Below are positions 35,781 through 43,633 of a DNA stretch of 64,000 nucleotides, piece by piece; within the stretch, counting starts at the first letter, position 1, and each line of letters begins with the position of its first letter. Both the position numbers and the translations under genes were made by a program. This DNA is from Jannaschia sp. CCS1 (GTDB lineage Bacteria; Pseudomonadota; Alphaproteobacteria; Rhodobacterales; Rhodobacteraceae). The DNA lies in assembly GCF_000013565.1 (NCBI RefSeq), contig NC_007802.1, forward strand, positions 4,087,501-4,151,500, in the 5' to 3' direction. Under the pieces are notes generated by a model. It had not been told where the DNA came from, made no database searches, and saw only the letters and a program-made list of their open reading frames with translations.

Positions 35781-37069
35781 GCGGCTTTGATACTCGCGTG
35801 ACGGGCTTTCAGGCCCTCCACCACATCCATGGCCGAGGCGTAACCGTCTTCATGGAACCCGTTCTTCATCCATGCCCCGCAGAACCACGTCGCGTTGTTC
35901 CCGTTCATCGCGGCGATGGTCTTTTGTGCGGCCAAGGCCGGCAAATCGTACACCGGATGCCGGAACGTGGCCGTGTCGTAGATCAGCTTGTCGTCAATCG
36001 GCGCGCGAGAATTCAGCGTCACAAACATCGGGTCACTCTCGGGGATCGGTTGCAGGCAATTCATCCAATAGGTCAGGTCGATCGGGCCGCCGGTGAAGCC
36101 GGGCTGTTCCGTATAGTTCCAACTGCTCCACGTGGCGCGGCGCTTGGGCATGGTGCGCGCATCGGCGTGTAGAACCATCTCATTGGGTTGGTAGCGCACA
36201 GCGCCCAGGGCGCGTGTCTCCGCATCGGTGGGATCGGCCAGCATCGCCAGCGTGTCGTCGGAATGGGTGGCAAAGATGACCTCGTCGAAACTGTCCCAAT
36301 GGCCCTGTTGCTGAACCTGCGCGCCTTTGGCGTCTCGCGTCACCGCCTCAACGCCGCTCCCCAGCCTGATCTCCACGCCCCGCGCCCGCATCGCAGCCTC
36401 CAGCCGGGTCACATACTGGATGGAGCCGCCGTCCACCGTGTACCATTGATGCTGCCCCGTCGCGGCCAGCAGGTGATGATTGCGGAAGAATCGCACCAGC
36501 GCCTGGGCGGGGAAATCCATGATCTCCTCTTTCGGCGTTGACCAGATCGCGCCCGAAACCGGCGTCAGATAGTAGTTCCTGAACCAGTCGCCCATGTTCA
36601 TCTGATCCATCAGCTGGCCCAGGGTGATGGAACTGTCGGTGGCCAAAGTCTCGGCCTTGGCATTGAACCGCATCAGATCGCGGAGCATCCGCAGAAAGCC
36701 CGGGCGCAGCAGATTGGCGGGCTGTGCGAAGACGGCTTTGACCGACCGCAGCCCATATTCGATCCGCCCCCCGTCGATGGAAGCCGCGAAGGACATGTCC
36801 GATTTCACCGTCGGCACATCCAGCTCTTCAAACAGCCGCACGAGGTTGGGGTAGTTTACATGGTTGAAGACGATAAAGCCTGTGTCCACTGGCTGATCGC
36901 CGGTCTTCCCGGCCATAACGGTCCGCGCATGGCCACCCAGACGGCCTTGCGCCTCGATCAACGTGACGTGGTGATCCTCGGCCAGGTGATAGGCCGCAGC
37001 CATCCCCGAAATCCCAGCCCCGATGACGGCAATCTTCTGTGGTCCCTGCGCGGGCGTTTCAAACGGCAT
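35777..37069 (-). CDS. FAD-dependent amine-oxidase-like oxidoreductase of the RpoE regulon-type operon
   Basis: A 430-aa flavoprotein with a dinucleotide-binding motif VIGAGISGMAAAYHLAE at the N-terminus, GGHARTV, DTGFIVFNHVNYPNL, and C-terminal WFCGAWMKNGFHEDGYASA. The homologue in R. sphaeroides (RSP_1091 in my recollection) belongs to the RpoE-ChrR regulon and has been linked to furan fatty-acid formation. I infer the same role here. The ATG at 37069 has CAGGGGACAG upstream and lies downstream of the promoter-like element 37134-37105. The frame extends further upstream, but that extension would overlap the promoter. Confidence 0.9.
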   Translation of the reverse strand: MPFETPAQGPQKIAVIGAGISGMAAAYHLAEDHHVTLIEAQGRLGGHARTVMAGKTGDQPVDTGFIVFNHVNYPNLVRLFEELDVPTVKSDMSFAASIDGGRIEYGLRSVKAVFAQPANLLRPGFLRMLRDLMRFNAKAETLATDSSITLGQLMDQMNMGDWFRNYYLTPVSGAIWSTPKEEIMDFPAQALVRFFRNHHLLAATGQHQWYTVDGGSIQYVTRLEAAMRARGVEIRLGSGVEAVTRDAKGAQVQQQGHWDSFDEVIFATHSDDTLAMLADPTDAETRALGAVRYQPNEMVLHADARTMPKRRATWSSWNYTEQPGFTGGPIDLTYWMNCLQPIPESDPMFVTLNSRAPIDDKLIYDTATFRHPVYDLPALAAQKTIAAMNGNNATWFCGAWMKNGFHEDGYASAMDVVEGLKARHASIKAA

Positions 37070-37104
37070 GCTGTCCCCTGAATAGGTCCGTGTTGTGCTT
37101 GAAC

Positions 37105-37134
37105 GAAATACGGTTCGCAACCTCCTGCGGATCA
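37105..37134 (-). promoter_or_regulatory. candidate RpoE (ECF) promoter for the oxidoreductase operon
   Basis: On the minus strand TGATCC (37134-37129), 18 bases, then TATTTC (37110-37105). The TGATCC -35 matches the established RpoE-ChrR promoter class of Rhodobacter. It predicts a transcript starting about 30 bases before the ATG at 37069. Confidence 0.65.
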
Positions 37135-37194
37135 AAGAAACCTCCCGCGTCACCATTATTTTCAGGTGAAATCATTTCATCCATGATGTAAGAG

Positions 37195-37224
37195 TGATCC
37201 ACTCTAGGAGATCGCCCGTAACAC
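37195..37224 (+). promoter_or_regulatory. candidate autoregulatory RpoE promoter of rpoE-chrR
   Basis: TGATCC (37195-37200), 18 bases, then TAACAC (37219-37224). Same -35 and same spacing as the divergent element at 37105-37134, about 100 bases upstream of rpoE. Confidence 0.65.
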
Positions 37225-37326
37225 GACTAACCTACGCCGGAACGACCACGCATTTGTGACAGTCTATCCGGTGGAAGATACCCGAGAGGGGTCTATCTTT
37301 CGCCTGAGAAGCTGCGTGGAAAAACT

Positions 37327-37875
37327 GTGACGGCAAACGAACACTCAGAAGCGCATTGGGTTTCCCGACTCAAAGCCATTGCGCAGGACCAGGATCAGTC
37401 CGCTTTTGCCGAGATTTTTCGGCAATTCGCCCCCAGGGTGAAAGCGTTCCTGATTAAATCCGGGGCTGATCCCAGCCTCGCTGAAGATTGTATGCAGGAT
37501 GTCATGGCCACCCTTTGGCGCAAAGCACATATGTACGATCCGTCCCGCGCCTCTGTGGCGACTTGGATCTTTACGATTGCCCGCAATCGAAAGATCGATC
37601 TGCTGCGCCGCTATGCCCGCCCTGACCCGGAAGAATTGCCCTGGGGCCCCGAACAGGCCCCCAATCCGGCCGATGTCATTGCCCTGCAACAGGACACAAC
37701 CCGCCTGTCCCAGGCCCTTGCCACCCTGCCCGAGAAGCAGCGAGAACTTATCAAACACGCCTATTTTGGAGACCTGAGCCATTCTGAAATCGCGATAGAA
37801 ACCGGTTTGCCCCTTGGCACAATCAAGTCGCGGATTAGGTTAGCGCTCGATCGACTTAGACACTCGATGAATTGA
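37327..37875 (+). CDS. rpoE: ECF RNA polymerase sigma factor RpoE (singlet-oxygen response type)
   Basis: A 182-aa ECF sigma factor. Region 2 includes AEDCMQDVMATLWRKA and SVATWIFTIARNRKIDLLRR. Region 4 (about 125-180) includes LPEKQRELIKHAYFGDLSHSEIA and GTIKSRIRLALDRLR. The family (ECF11) directs the transcriptional response to singlet oxygen and organic peroxides when released by ChrR. It starts with GTG and has only a weak ribosome-binding sequence (GGAAAA), which would limit its synthesis. chrR follows after 27 bases. Confidence 0.95.
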   Translation: MTANEHSEAHWVSRLKAIAQDQDQSAFAEIFRQFAPRVKAFLIKSGADPSLAEDCMQDVMATLWRKAHMYDPSRASVATWIFTIARNRKIDLLRRYARPDPEELPWGPEQAPNPADVIALQQDTTRLSQALATLPEKQRELIKHAYFGDLSHSEIAIETGLPLGTIKSRIRLALDRLRHSMN

Positions 37876-37902
37876 AACGACCATAAAGAACGACACACGA
37901 CC

Positions 37903-38544
37903 ATGACTGAAATGAACCACTCCGTCCCCGACGACATGCTGATGGGCTATGCGTCCGGATCGCTTGCGAAAGCCTTCGATCTGGTGCTGGCGACCCATGT
38001 GTCGCTGAACGATGACGCCCGCGCCCGGCTAGAGACGTTTGAAGCGCTTGGCGGCGCGATCCTCTGCGGCATGGACACCGTTGATGTAGACGACGACAGC
38101 CTGGAACAGACGATGGCCAAGATCCGTGGCAATGCGCCAATTGAACGGCCCGCGCCGTCCGAGGGCCTGTTCCCGACGCCCCTGCAATCCATGGTCGGTG
38201 GCGATGTGGATGCCGTGCGCTGGCGCAGCGTTGGCGGCGGCGTGAAGCAATGTGTGCTGCATTCCGATGACGGCGGCACCGTCCGGCTTCTGTCGATTGC
38301 GGCGGGCCGGGCCATGCCCGCCCACAGCCACCACGGAACGGAAATGACGCTTGTGCTGCAAGGCGCGTACCGGGACGACGACGGCATCTTCGCCCGGGGC
38401 GATCTGGAACTGGCGGACACCGACACCAACCACCAGCCAGTGGCCGAGCCCGGTCAGGATTGTATCTGCCTTGTGGCCACCAACGCCAAGCTGAAGTTCC
38501 AGGGCCTGTTGCCGCGCATTGCTCAGCCCTTCCTCGGCATCTGA
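37903..38544 (+). CDS. chrR: anti-sigma factor ChrR with altered N-terminal zinc site
   Basis: A 213-aa protein. The N-terminal anti-sigma domain (about 1-80) binds RpoE; the C-terminal cupin-like domain (about 95-195) is needed for the singlet-oxygen response. R. sphaeroides ChrR binds zinc through His6, His31, Cys35 and Cys38. Here His6 and His32 are present, but the aligned cysteines are Asn36 and Ala39 (THVSLNDDARA). The cupin ligands are intact at identical numbers (His141, His143, Glu147, His177), as are Cys187 and Cys189. So the first zinc site is probably absent or altered while the second is preserved. Confidence 0.93.
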   Translation: MTEMNHSVPDDMLMGYASGSLAKAFDLVLATHVSLNDDARARLETFEALGGAILCGMDTVDVDDDSLEQTMAKIRGNAPIERPAPSEGLFPTPLQSMVGGDVDAVRWRSVGGGVKQCVLHSDDGGTVRLLSIAAGRAMPAHSHHGTEMTLVLQGAYRDDDGIFARGDLELADTDTNHQPVAEPGQDCICLVATNAKLKFQGLLPRIAQPFLGI

Positions 38545-38551
38545 TCCGCTC

Positions 38552-38755
38552 GTGCGCCGCTTTGGTCCCACACGGGGCGAGCTGAAGCTGCGTCTGGCGA
38601 TCAGTGTCGGCGGCCTCGCGCTCATGATCGCGGCCTATGCGAGCCGCGGGATCTCTGGTATTGCATCGCTGGAAATTGCGATCATCGGCGGCGCGTTCTT
38701 CGGAGGGTCCGCCATCTGGTCCGCATGGCTTTTGCGAAAGGATCCCCCCGAATGA
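38552..38755 (+). CDS. small two-helix membrane protein
   Basis: A predicted 67-aa protein from a GTG start (VRRFGPTRGELKLRLA), with two hydrophobic segments (ISVGGLALMIAAYAS and LEIAIIGGAFFGGSAIWSAW). A longer in-frame start at 38519 lies inside chrR. Its stop overlaps the ATG of the next gene (ATGA). Inner-membrane protein of unknown function, apparently in one operon with chrR and the pseudouridine synthase. Confidence 0.6.
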   Translation: MRRFGPTRGELKLRLAISVGGLALMIAAYASRGISGIASLEIAIIGGAFFGGSAIWSAWLLRKDPPE

Positions 38756-39027
38756 CCACCGGTGGCACCATCCGCCTTGTGTTGCAGGGCCTCGTTTTTC
38801 TCCTCTGGGCGGCGATGATGTTCCGCATGTTGTTCACCGTCACCCAACGCAGCCGCGACAATGGCGGGCCAGACATCCCGACCGTCGGCGGCTTCACCGG
38901 GCAATTGAGCCACTGGTTGCGCAGTGAAGAGGATAAGAGCGAACGCAAAACGCTGTTCTTTCTGACCTTCGTACTCATCGCGATGAGCCTCACCAACGCG
39001 CTTGCGGCGGCCCAACCCACGGAATGA
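38752..39027 (+). CDS. small membrane protein of unknown function (91 aa)
   Basis: Two membrane segments (IRLVLQGLVFLLWAAMMFRML near the N-terminus and LFFLTFVLIAMSLTNALAA at the C-terminus) flank a polar loop with SHWLRSEEDKSERKT. The ATG overlaps the upstream stop and its own stop overlaps the RluA-family ATG, so all three are translationally coupled. Family not recognised. Confidence 0.65.
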   Translation: MTTGGTIRLVLQGLVFLLWAAMMFRMLFTVTQRSRDNGGPDIPTVGGFTGQLSHWLRSEEDKSERKTLFFLTFVLIAMSLTNALAAAQPTE

Positions 39028-39677
39028 GCGTTGATTTCGTCTACGCCCCGCCAACGGACCCCCTGGACATCATCCACGAAGACCATGACCTGCTGTTGGT
39101 CAACAAACCCGCCGGGCTGCTGTCGGTGCCCGGCAAGGGCGAGCACCTCTCCGATTGCCTGATCGCCCGCCTCAAGATCGCCTTTCCCGAGGTGCTTCTG
39201 GTCCACCGCCTCGACATGGACACGTCCGGCGTCATGGTCTTCGCGCGCACCCCCCACGCGCAACGCCACCTGGGCCTGCAATTTGAGAAGCGCCATACCA
39301 AGAAAGCCTATGTCGCCCGTGTCTGGGGGGAGGTCACGGACAAGGATGGTCACATCGACCTGCCGCTGATCGTCGACTGGCCCAACCGCCCCCTGCAACA
39401 TGTGAACCATGAAACCGGCAAGCCCGCGCAAACCGATTGGCGGCGCATCCGGGTGGAAGACGGCACAACCCGCATGCGCCTCTTCCCCAAGACCGGGCGA
39501 TCCCACCAATTGCGCGTGCATATGCTGGCCATCGGCCACCCAATCCTCGGCGATCCGTTCTATGCCACAGGCCCCGCCCTCGCCTTCCCGCGCCTCATGC
39601 TCCACGCCGAAAGTCTCAAACTTCGCCACCCTGACGGCGGCATCGGCATGACCTTCCGCGCCCGGGTGCCGTTCTAG
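39024..39677 (+). CDS. RluA family pseudouridine synthase
   Basis: A 217-aa enzyme of the RluA/RsuA fold. The catalytic Asp lies in HRLDMDTSGVMVFA (about residues 60-73). Other motifs are KPAGLLSVPGKG, KKAYVARVWGE and GRSHQLRVHM. It isomerises uridine to pseudouridine in rRNA and/or tRNA. The short form without an S4 domain resembles RluA itself, but site specificity cannot be read. End of the rpoE-chrR transcript group. Confidence 0.92.
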   Translation: MSVDFVYAPPTDPLDIIHEDHDLLLVNKPAGLLSVPGKGEHLSDCLIARLKIAFPEVLLVHRLDMDTSGVMVFARTPHAQRHLGLQFEKRHTKKAYVARVWGEVTDKDGHIDLPLIVDWPNRPLQHVNHETGKPAQTDWRRIRVEDGTTRMRLFPKTGRSHQLRVHMLAIGHPILGDPFYATGPALAFPRLMLHAESLKLRHPDGGIGMTFRARVPF

Positions 39678-39683
39678 GCGCGG

Positions 39684-39725
39684 CGCCTCCGTTTCACCTG
39701 GGCCTTACAACTCCCGCCGGAGGCT
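39684..39725 (+). repeat. dispersed intergenic repeat, copy C
   Basis: Contains GCGCCTCCGTTTCACCTGGG and CTTACAACTCCCGCCGGAGG, related to copies A (12861) and B (20056). It follows the RluA-family stop. Confidence 0.45.
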
Positions 39726-39790
39726 CCACCCTCTCCACCCGCGTCACTTTCAAAGGTGATGCACGCCCCGCGGGAGGGTGGGAGGGACGA

Positions 39791-39826
39791 GACTTGCGTC
39801 TTTTGAAACTCAAAAGATCGCAGGTC
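39791..39826. terminator. long hairpin between convergent genes
   Basis: Arms CTTTTGA/TCAAAAG (39800-39816, loop AAC) extend outward as GACTTGCG/CGCAGGTC (one G-T pair, small internal loop). It lies between the RluA-family and aldehyde dehydrogenase stops and is probably a bidirectional terminator, although T runs are short. Confidence 0.55.
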
Positions 39827-39849
39827 AGCGTCTCCCCCCTCCGCCGATC

Positions 39850-41283
39850 TCAGCCCCAGCCGGACACCGCCTTCGTCTCCAGGAACTCATGCAGGCCGAA
39901 CCGCCCGCCCTCTCGCCCGTTGCCCGACTGCTTGTACCCGCCAAACGGCGACCCTTGGGCAAAGCCCTGGCCATTCCCCTCAACCATGCCCGACCGCAGC
40001 TGCCGCGCCACCCGCCGCAACTTCTCCGTGTCGCCGGTCTGGATGTAGTTGGTCAGGCCATAATCCGTGTCATTGGCAATCGCCACGGCCTCGTCTTCGC
40101 TGTCAAACGGAAGGATCGACAGAACCGGCCCGAAAATCTCCTCCCGGTAGATCGTCATATCCGGCGTCACGTCGGCAAAGACCGTCGGGCGGATATAGTA
40201 GCCCCGGTTCAGGTTCTCAGGCCGCCCCACGCCACCGGCCAACAGCCGTGCGCCCTCGTCGATGCCCACCTGGATCAGATCTTGGATCTTGTTGAACTGC
40301 ACCTCGGACACCGCAGGGCCGATATGCCGCCCCTCTTCGCTCGCCGGTCCCACGGTGACCTTGGCGGCTGTTTCCGCGGCCTGCTCCACCGCCTCGTCAT
40401 AGCGGGACCGCTCCACCAGCATCCGCGTCGGCGCGTTGCAGGACTGGCCCGTGTTGCGGAAGCATCGGATGACGCCCTGCTTCACGGCCTTCTCATCGGC
40501 ATCGGCGAAGATGATATTCGCGCCCTTGCCGCCCAATTCCAGGGAAATCCGCTTGATCGTGTCCGCGCCCGCCTTGGAGATCAGACGCCCCGCCCGGGTC
40601 GATCCGGTGAAGCTCACCATATCAACGTCCTTGTGCGCCGACAGCTGGCTGCCCACGCCCGGCCCGTCGCCGTTGAGCATGTTGTAAACGCCCGCTGGCA
40701 CGCCGGCCTCGTCCATCATCTCGGAAAACAGGATACCGGACAGCGGCGCGATTTCGGATGGTTTCAGGATCATCGTACACCCGGTCAGAAGCGCGGGCAC
40801 GACCTTCAACACGATCTGGTTCATCGGCCAGTTCCACGGTGTGATCAGGGCACAAACGCCGATGGGCTCATACACCGTGCGCTCATTGGGGGCCCAATCT
40901 CCCAACGGGTGATCCCAGACAAAGTTTTTCGCTGCGCGGATGAACCCTTCCAGATGCCACGATCCCGCACCCACCTGCTGCGCGCGGGCCAGATCCTGCG
41001 GCGCGCCCATCTCAAGGCTGATCGCCTGGGCCATATCCTCGGACCGGGCCTTGTAGACCTCCAGCAGACGCTCGGCCACGGCGATGCGCTCCGCGGGGCT
41101 CAAGGCGCTCCACGGGCCAAAGGCCCTGCTCGCCGCGGCAACGGCGGCGTCCGTATCGGCCTGATCCCCGAGAGAGATCGTCTCGCAGACCTCCTCCGTT
41201 GACGGATTGATCACCGCCATATCCCGCGCCGTGGCCGGTGCGACCCATTTTCCGTCGATGTAGAAGTTCTTTGCGTTGTCCAT
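39850..41283 (-). CDS. aldehyde dehydrogenase family protein
   Basis: A 477-aa NAD(P)-dependent ALDH with cofactor motif PWNWPMNQIVLKV, FTGSTRAG, general-base Glu in LELGGKGANI and catalytic Cys in NTGQSCNAP. It oxidises an aldehyde to the acid; substrate range is not readable. The ATG at 41283 lies behind GGGAGG. An in-frame extension to 41469 is Arg/Cys-rich and rejected. Monocistronic, divergent from the peroxiredoxin. Confidence 0.93.
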   Translation of the reverse strand: MDNAKNFYIDGKWVAPATARDMAVINPSTEEVCETISLGDQADTDAAVAAASRAFGPWSALSPAERIAVAERLLEVYKARSEDMAQAISLEMGAPQDLARAQQVGAGSWHLEGFIRAAKNFVWDHPLGDWAPNERTVYEPIGVCALITPWNWPMNQIVLKVVPALLTGCTMILKPSEIAPLSGILFSEMMDEAGVPAGVYNMLNGDGPGVGSQLSAHKDVDMVSFTGSTRAGRLISKAGADTIKRISLELGGKGANIIFADADEKAVKQGVIRCFRNTGQSCNAPTRMLVERSRYDEAVEQAAETAAKVTVGPASEEGRHIGPAVSEVQFNKIQDLIQVGIDEGARLLAGGVGRPENLNRGYYIRPTVFADVTPDMTIYREEIFGPVLSILPFDSEDEAVAIANDTDYGLTNYIQTGDTEKLRRVARQLRSGMVEGNGQGFAQGSPFGGYKQSGNGREGGRFGLHEFLETKAVSGWG

Positions 41284-41468
41284 GGTGGCCTCCCGTCTGG
41301 TTCGCGCGGGACCGTGACACCGGGCGGGGCCGTCCGCAAGACCCTGCGTTTGCGATCCGAGGGCCAGATCGAAACACCTGTTCCTATTGCGGGGGCAAAC
41401 CTTCAAACGGCGGAATATCTGGCCTATGTTCCGCCTGTAACGGCACATATCAGGAAGGGAGATACCCA

Positions 41469-42122
41469 ATGGGCCTCCGCATCAACGACGACATTCCCAA
41501 CATCACGGTCGAGACGGACCAGGGCACCACCAGCCTGCATGACTTTGTGGGCGATCAATGGGCGATCCTGTTCTCGCACCCCAAGGACTTCACGCCCGTC
41601 TGCACCACCGAATTCGGCGCTGTGGCGCAGCTGGCCGACGAATGGGCCGCGCGCAACACAAAGGTCATCGGCGTGTCCGTTGACGGCGTGGAGGAGCACA
41701 GGAAATGGAAGGGCGACATCCAGTCCGTCGCATGCGCAGAGCCGACCTTCCCGATCATCGCCGACCCTGAGTTGGAGGTCTCCAAAGCTTTCGACATGTT
41801 GCCTGCCGAGGCCTATCTGCCCGATGGTCGCACACCCAATGACACCGCCACCGTGCGGTCGGTCTTCATCATCGGACCGGACAAGAAGCTGAAGCTGACC
41901 ATGACCTACCCGATGAATGTTGGTCGCAATTTTGCGGAGGTCCTGCGCGCGTTGGACGGGTTGCAGACGGCCGCGAAAGAGAATGTCGCCACGCCAGCCA
42001 ACTGGGTGCCCGGCCAGGATGTCGTGGTTCCCGTGGCCGTGTCCGATGAGGATGCGATTGCGAAATACGGCGCCATCGACACCAAGCTGCCTTACCTGCG
42101 GATGGCGAAATTGCCGGGCTGA
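41469..42122 (+). CDS. 1-Cys peroxiredoxin (Prx6/AhpC-TSA family)
   Basis: A 217-aa peroxidase. The peroxidatic Cys45 lies in HPKDFTPVCTTEFG with the conserved Pro/Thr/Cys active-site motif. The long C-terminal extension (PANWVPGQDVVVPVAVSDEDA) marks the Prx6 subgroup, and no canonical resolving Cys is evident. It reduces H2O2 and organic or lipid hydroperoxides in the cytoplasm. The ATG at 41469 follows AGGAAGGGAG. Confidence 0.95.
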   Translation: MGLRINDDIPNITVETDQGTTSLHDFVGDQWAILFSHPKDFTPVCTTEFGAVAQLADEWAARNTKVIGVSVDGVEEHRKWKGDIQSVACAEPTFPIIADPELEVSKAFDMLPAEAYLPDGRTPNDTATVRSVFIIGPDKKLKLTMTYPMNVGRNFAEVLRALDGLQTAAKENVATPANWVPGQDVVVPVAVSDEDAIAKYGAIDTKLPYLRMAKLPG

Positions 42123-42204
42123 ACCGCTCGGGGCCCCCGCGTCACAACTTGGCCAAGATCCTTGGGCATACAGACCCCCAGCCCAGAACCGGCGGAGGTC
42201 GCTG

Positions 42205-42483
42205 ATGCCCAAGGACATCCTTTGCAAGATCCACGGTGCCGCGCGCCCGGTCTATGTGTGCGATCATCTCTTCATCTCTCTCACCACCCGGGTTCCGACA
42301 GGTCTCACCTGGTTTGAGGAAGATGATGGCGATCTTCAGGCGTTCTGTGATGCCTGCTGGTCAGCCCCGATTGAGGAGTTTGAGGCCCGCACCGCCAATG
42401 GGCCGCGCCTGATTTGTCTGCATTGCCTGCACGACATCGCCGCGATCAATGACACATGGCTGGAAGTCGGGCTGGAGACATAA
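42205..42483 (+). CDS. small Cys-rich hypothetical protein (92 aa)
   Basis: It contains Cys/His pairs (LCKIH, YVCDH, FCDACW, LICLHCLHD) suggesting one or two zinc-binding knuckles. The rest is acidic and probably soluble. GGCGGAGG precedes the ATG. It follows the peroxiredoxin by 82 bases and shares its terminator. No family recognised. Confidence 0.68.
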   Translation: MPKDILCKIHGAARPVYVCDHLFISLTTRVPTGLTWFEEDDGDLQAFCDACWSAPIEEFEARTANGPRLICLHCLHDIAAINDTWLEVGLET

Positions 42484-42511
42484 AAAAGCCCCGGCGCGGA
42501 CCGGGGCTTTT
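42484..42511. terminator. bidirectional Rho-independent terminator
   Basis: AAAAGCCCCGG (42484-42494) and CCGGGGCTTTT (42501-42511) form a perfect 11-bp stem with a 6-base loop. A and T tracts on either side let it serve both convergent genes. Confidence 0.9.
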
Positions 42512-42531
42512 CTGTGATCTGTTGGTCAATC

Positions 42532-43152
42532 CTAGCTGTGCAGAATCGCGCGGTTACCGGACCGGACGTTCTGAGCCAGCTGGATCACGTGATCATTCAC
42601 CAGACGCACGCAACCGGAGGAGGCAGAGGTGCCAATCGACCAGGGCTGTGGCGTGCCATGGATGCGCAGATACGTGTCGCGTCCCCCGGCATAAAGATAC
42701 AAGGCACGGGCGCCGAGCGGGTTATCGGGGCCACCGGGCACACCGCCCGCATATTGGGCATAGATCTCAGGCTCGCGCCGGATCATGTTGGCGGTGGGCG
42801 TCCAGGACGGCCATTCCGCCACGCGCTGAATGCGGAAGTTGCCGGGCTGGTACAGACCCGCGCGGCCCACGGCAACGCCATAGCGCATCGCGGTCCCGCC
42901 CGCTTCAATATGGTAGAGGAAGCGCGATGTGGGATCGACATGGATATCACCCACATTCAGTCCACCATTGCGGGCCACGCGGGTCGGCATGAACCGCTCA
43001 TGCAGGCCCCAGGGATTGGCCCCGGCCGGCACGGGTTGATCAATCGCTTCGTCAATGCCGATGCCAACGGAATCCTGAGCAAAGGCAGGCGCAGCCAGTG
43101 CGCCGGAAAACAGCGTGGTTGTGGTGACAATAAAGTGGCGGCGGGTCAGCAT
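42532..43152 (-). CDS. exported L,D-transpeptidase (YkuD/ErfK family)
   Basis: A 206-aa protein with a twin-arginine-like signal (MLTRRHFIVTTTT) and a YkuD catalytic motif HGTPQPW...SSGCVRLVN, nucleophile Cys at about 181. It cross-links peptidoglycan (3-3 bonds) or attaches proteins to it in the periplasm. The ATG at 43152 follows GAAGGA. It ends at the bidirectional terminator. Confidence 0.93.
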   Translation of the reverse strand: MLTRRHFIVTTTTLFSGALAAPAFAQDSVGIGIDEAIDQPVPAGANPWGLHERFMPTRVARNGGLNVGDIHVDPTSRFLYHIEAGGTAMRYGVAVGRAGLYQPGNFRIQRVAEWPSWTPTANMIRREPEIYAQYAGGVPGGPDNPLGARALYLYAGGRDTYLRIHGTPQPWSIGTSASSGCVRLVNDHVIQLAQNVRSGNRAILHS

Positions 43153-43576
43153 TTTGATCGTCCTTCGGGTCGGCGTCTTCGGGCAGCTTACCGGTCGCAC
43201 GGGTCGATATGCGTCCAAAGCGTAAGAATCGTTGCCCCTATTGTTGGCATTAGCGGGCCTGTGGACAAGTCCCCAAGCCATCGATTTCAGTCACAATTAA
43301 GTAAGGAACCCCTTACCATGGGTATGGTTCCCCCTCCCTTGCAGCCGTTTCCGCCGAAATCGAGCCGTTTTCGCGGCCTTTTGCGCCCCGGATCAGCTCG
43401 CTCCGCCGGTCCGGTGTCACATGCGGGGCCATCATCTCATGCTGACGATGGATTGGGGCCTCCCCCGTTCGCATGATGGTGCGGGACCTTCCGCAATGGG
43501 GCGTGGCGGTCGGGTGGCGGAACGGACCTGCCGTGGGCGTCGACATCGTGGCGTCCCAGTCGCTCGCCCGCTGACG
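43153..43576. other. intergenic region without a convincing gene
   Basis: About 420 bases between the L,D-transpeptidase start and the pnp terminator. A 77-codon minus-strand frame (43313-43546) lacks a ribosome-binding sequence and has a shadow-like composition. An inverted repeat GGAACC/GGTTCC flanks 43305-43330. The transpeptidase promoter should lie near 43160-43260. Confidence 0.35.
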
Positions 43577-43607
43577 AAAAAGGCCCCGGACAGATGCGCC
43601 GGGGCCT
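43577..43607 (-). terminator. Rho-independent terminator of pnp
   Basis: On the minus strand AGGCCCCGG/CCGGGGCCT (43607-43599 with 43589-43581) forms a 9-bp stem followed by TTTTT. Confidence 0.85.
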
Positions 43608-43633
43608 CTTTATTCTCTCACAAAGGGGTCGAC

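Noticed and set aside
43313-43546. 77-codon minus-strand frame between the L,D-transpeptidase and pnp
   Set aside because: Poor start context and composition typical of non-coding GC-rich DNA.
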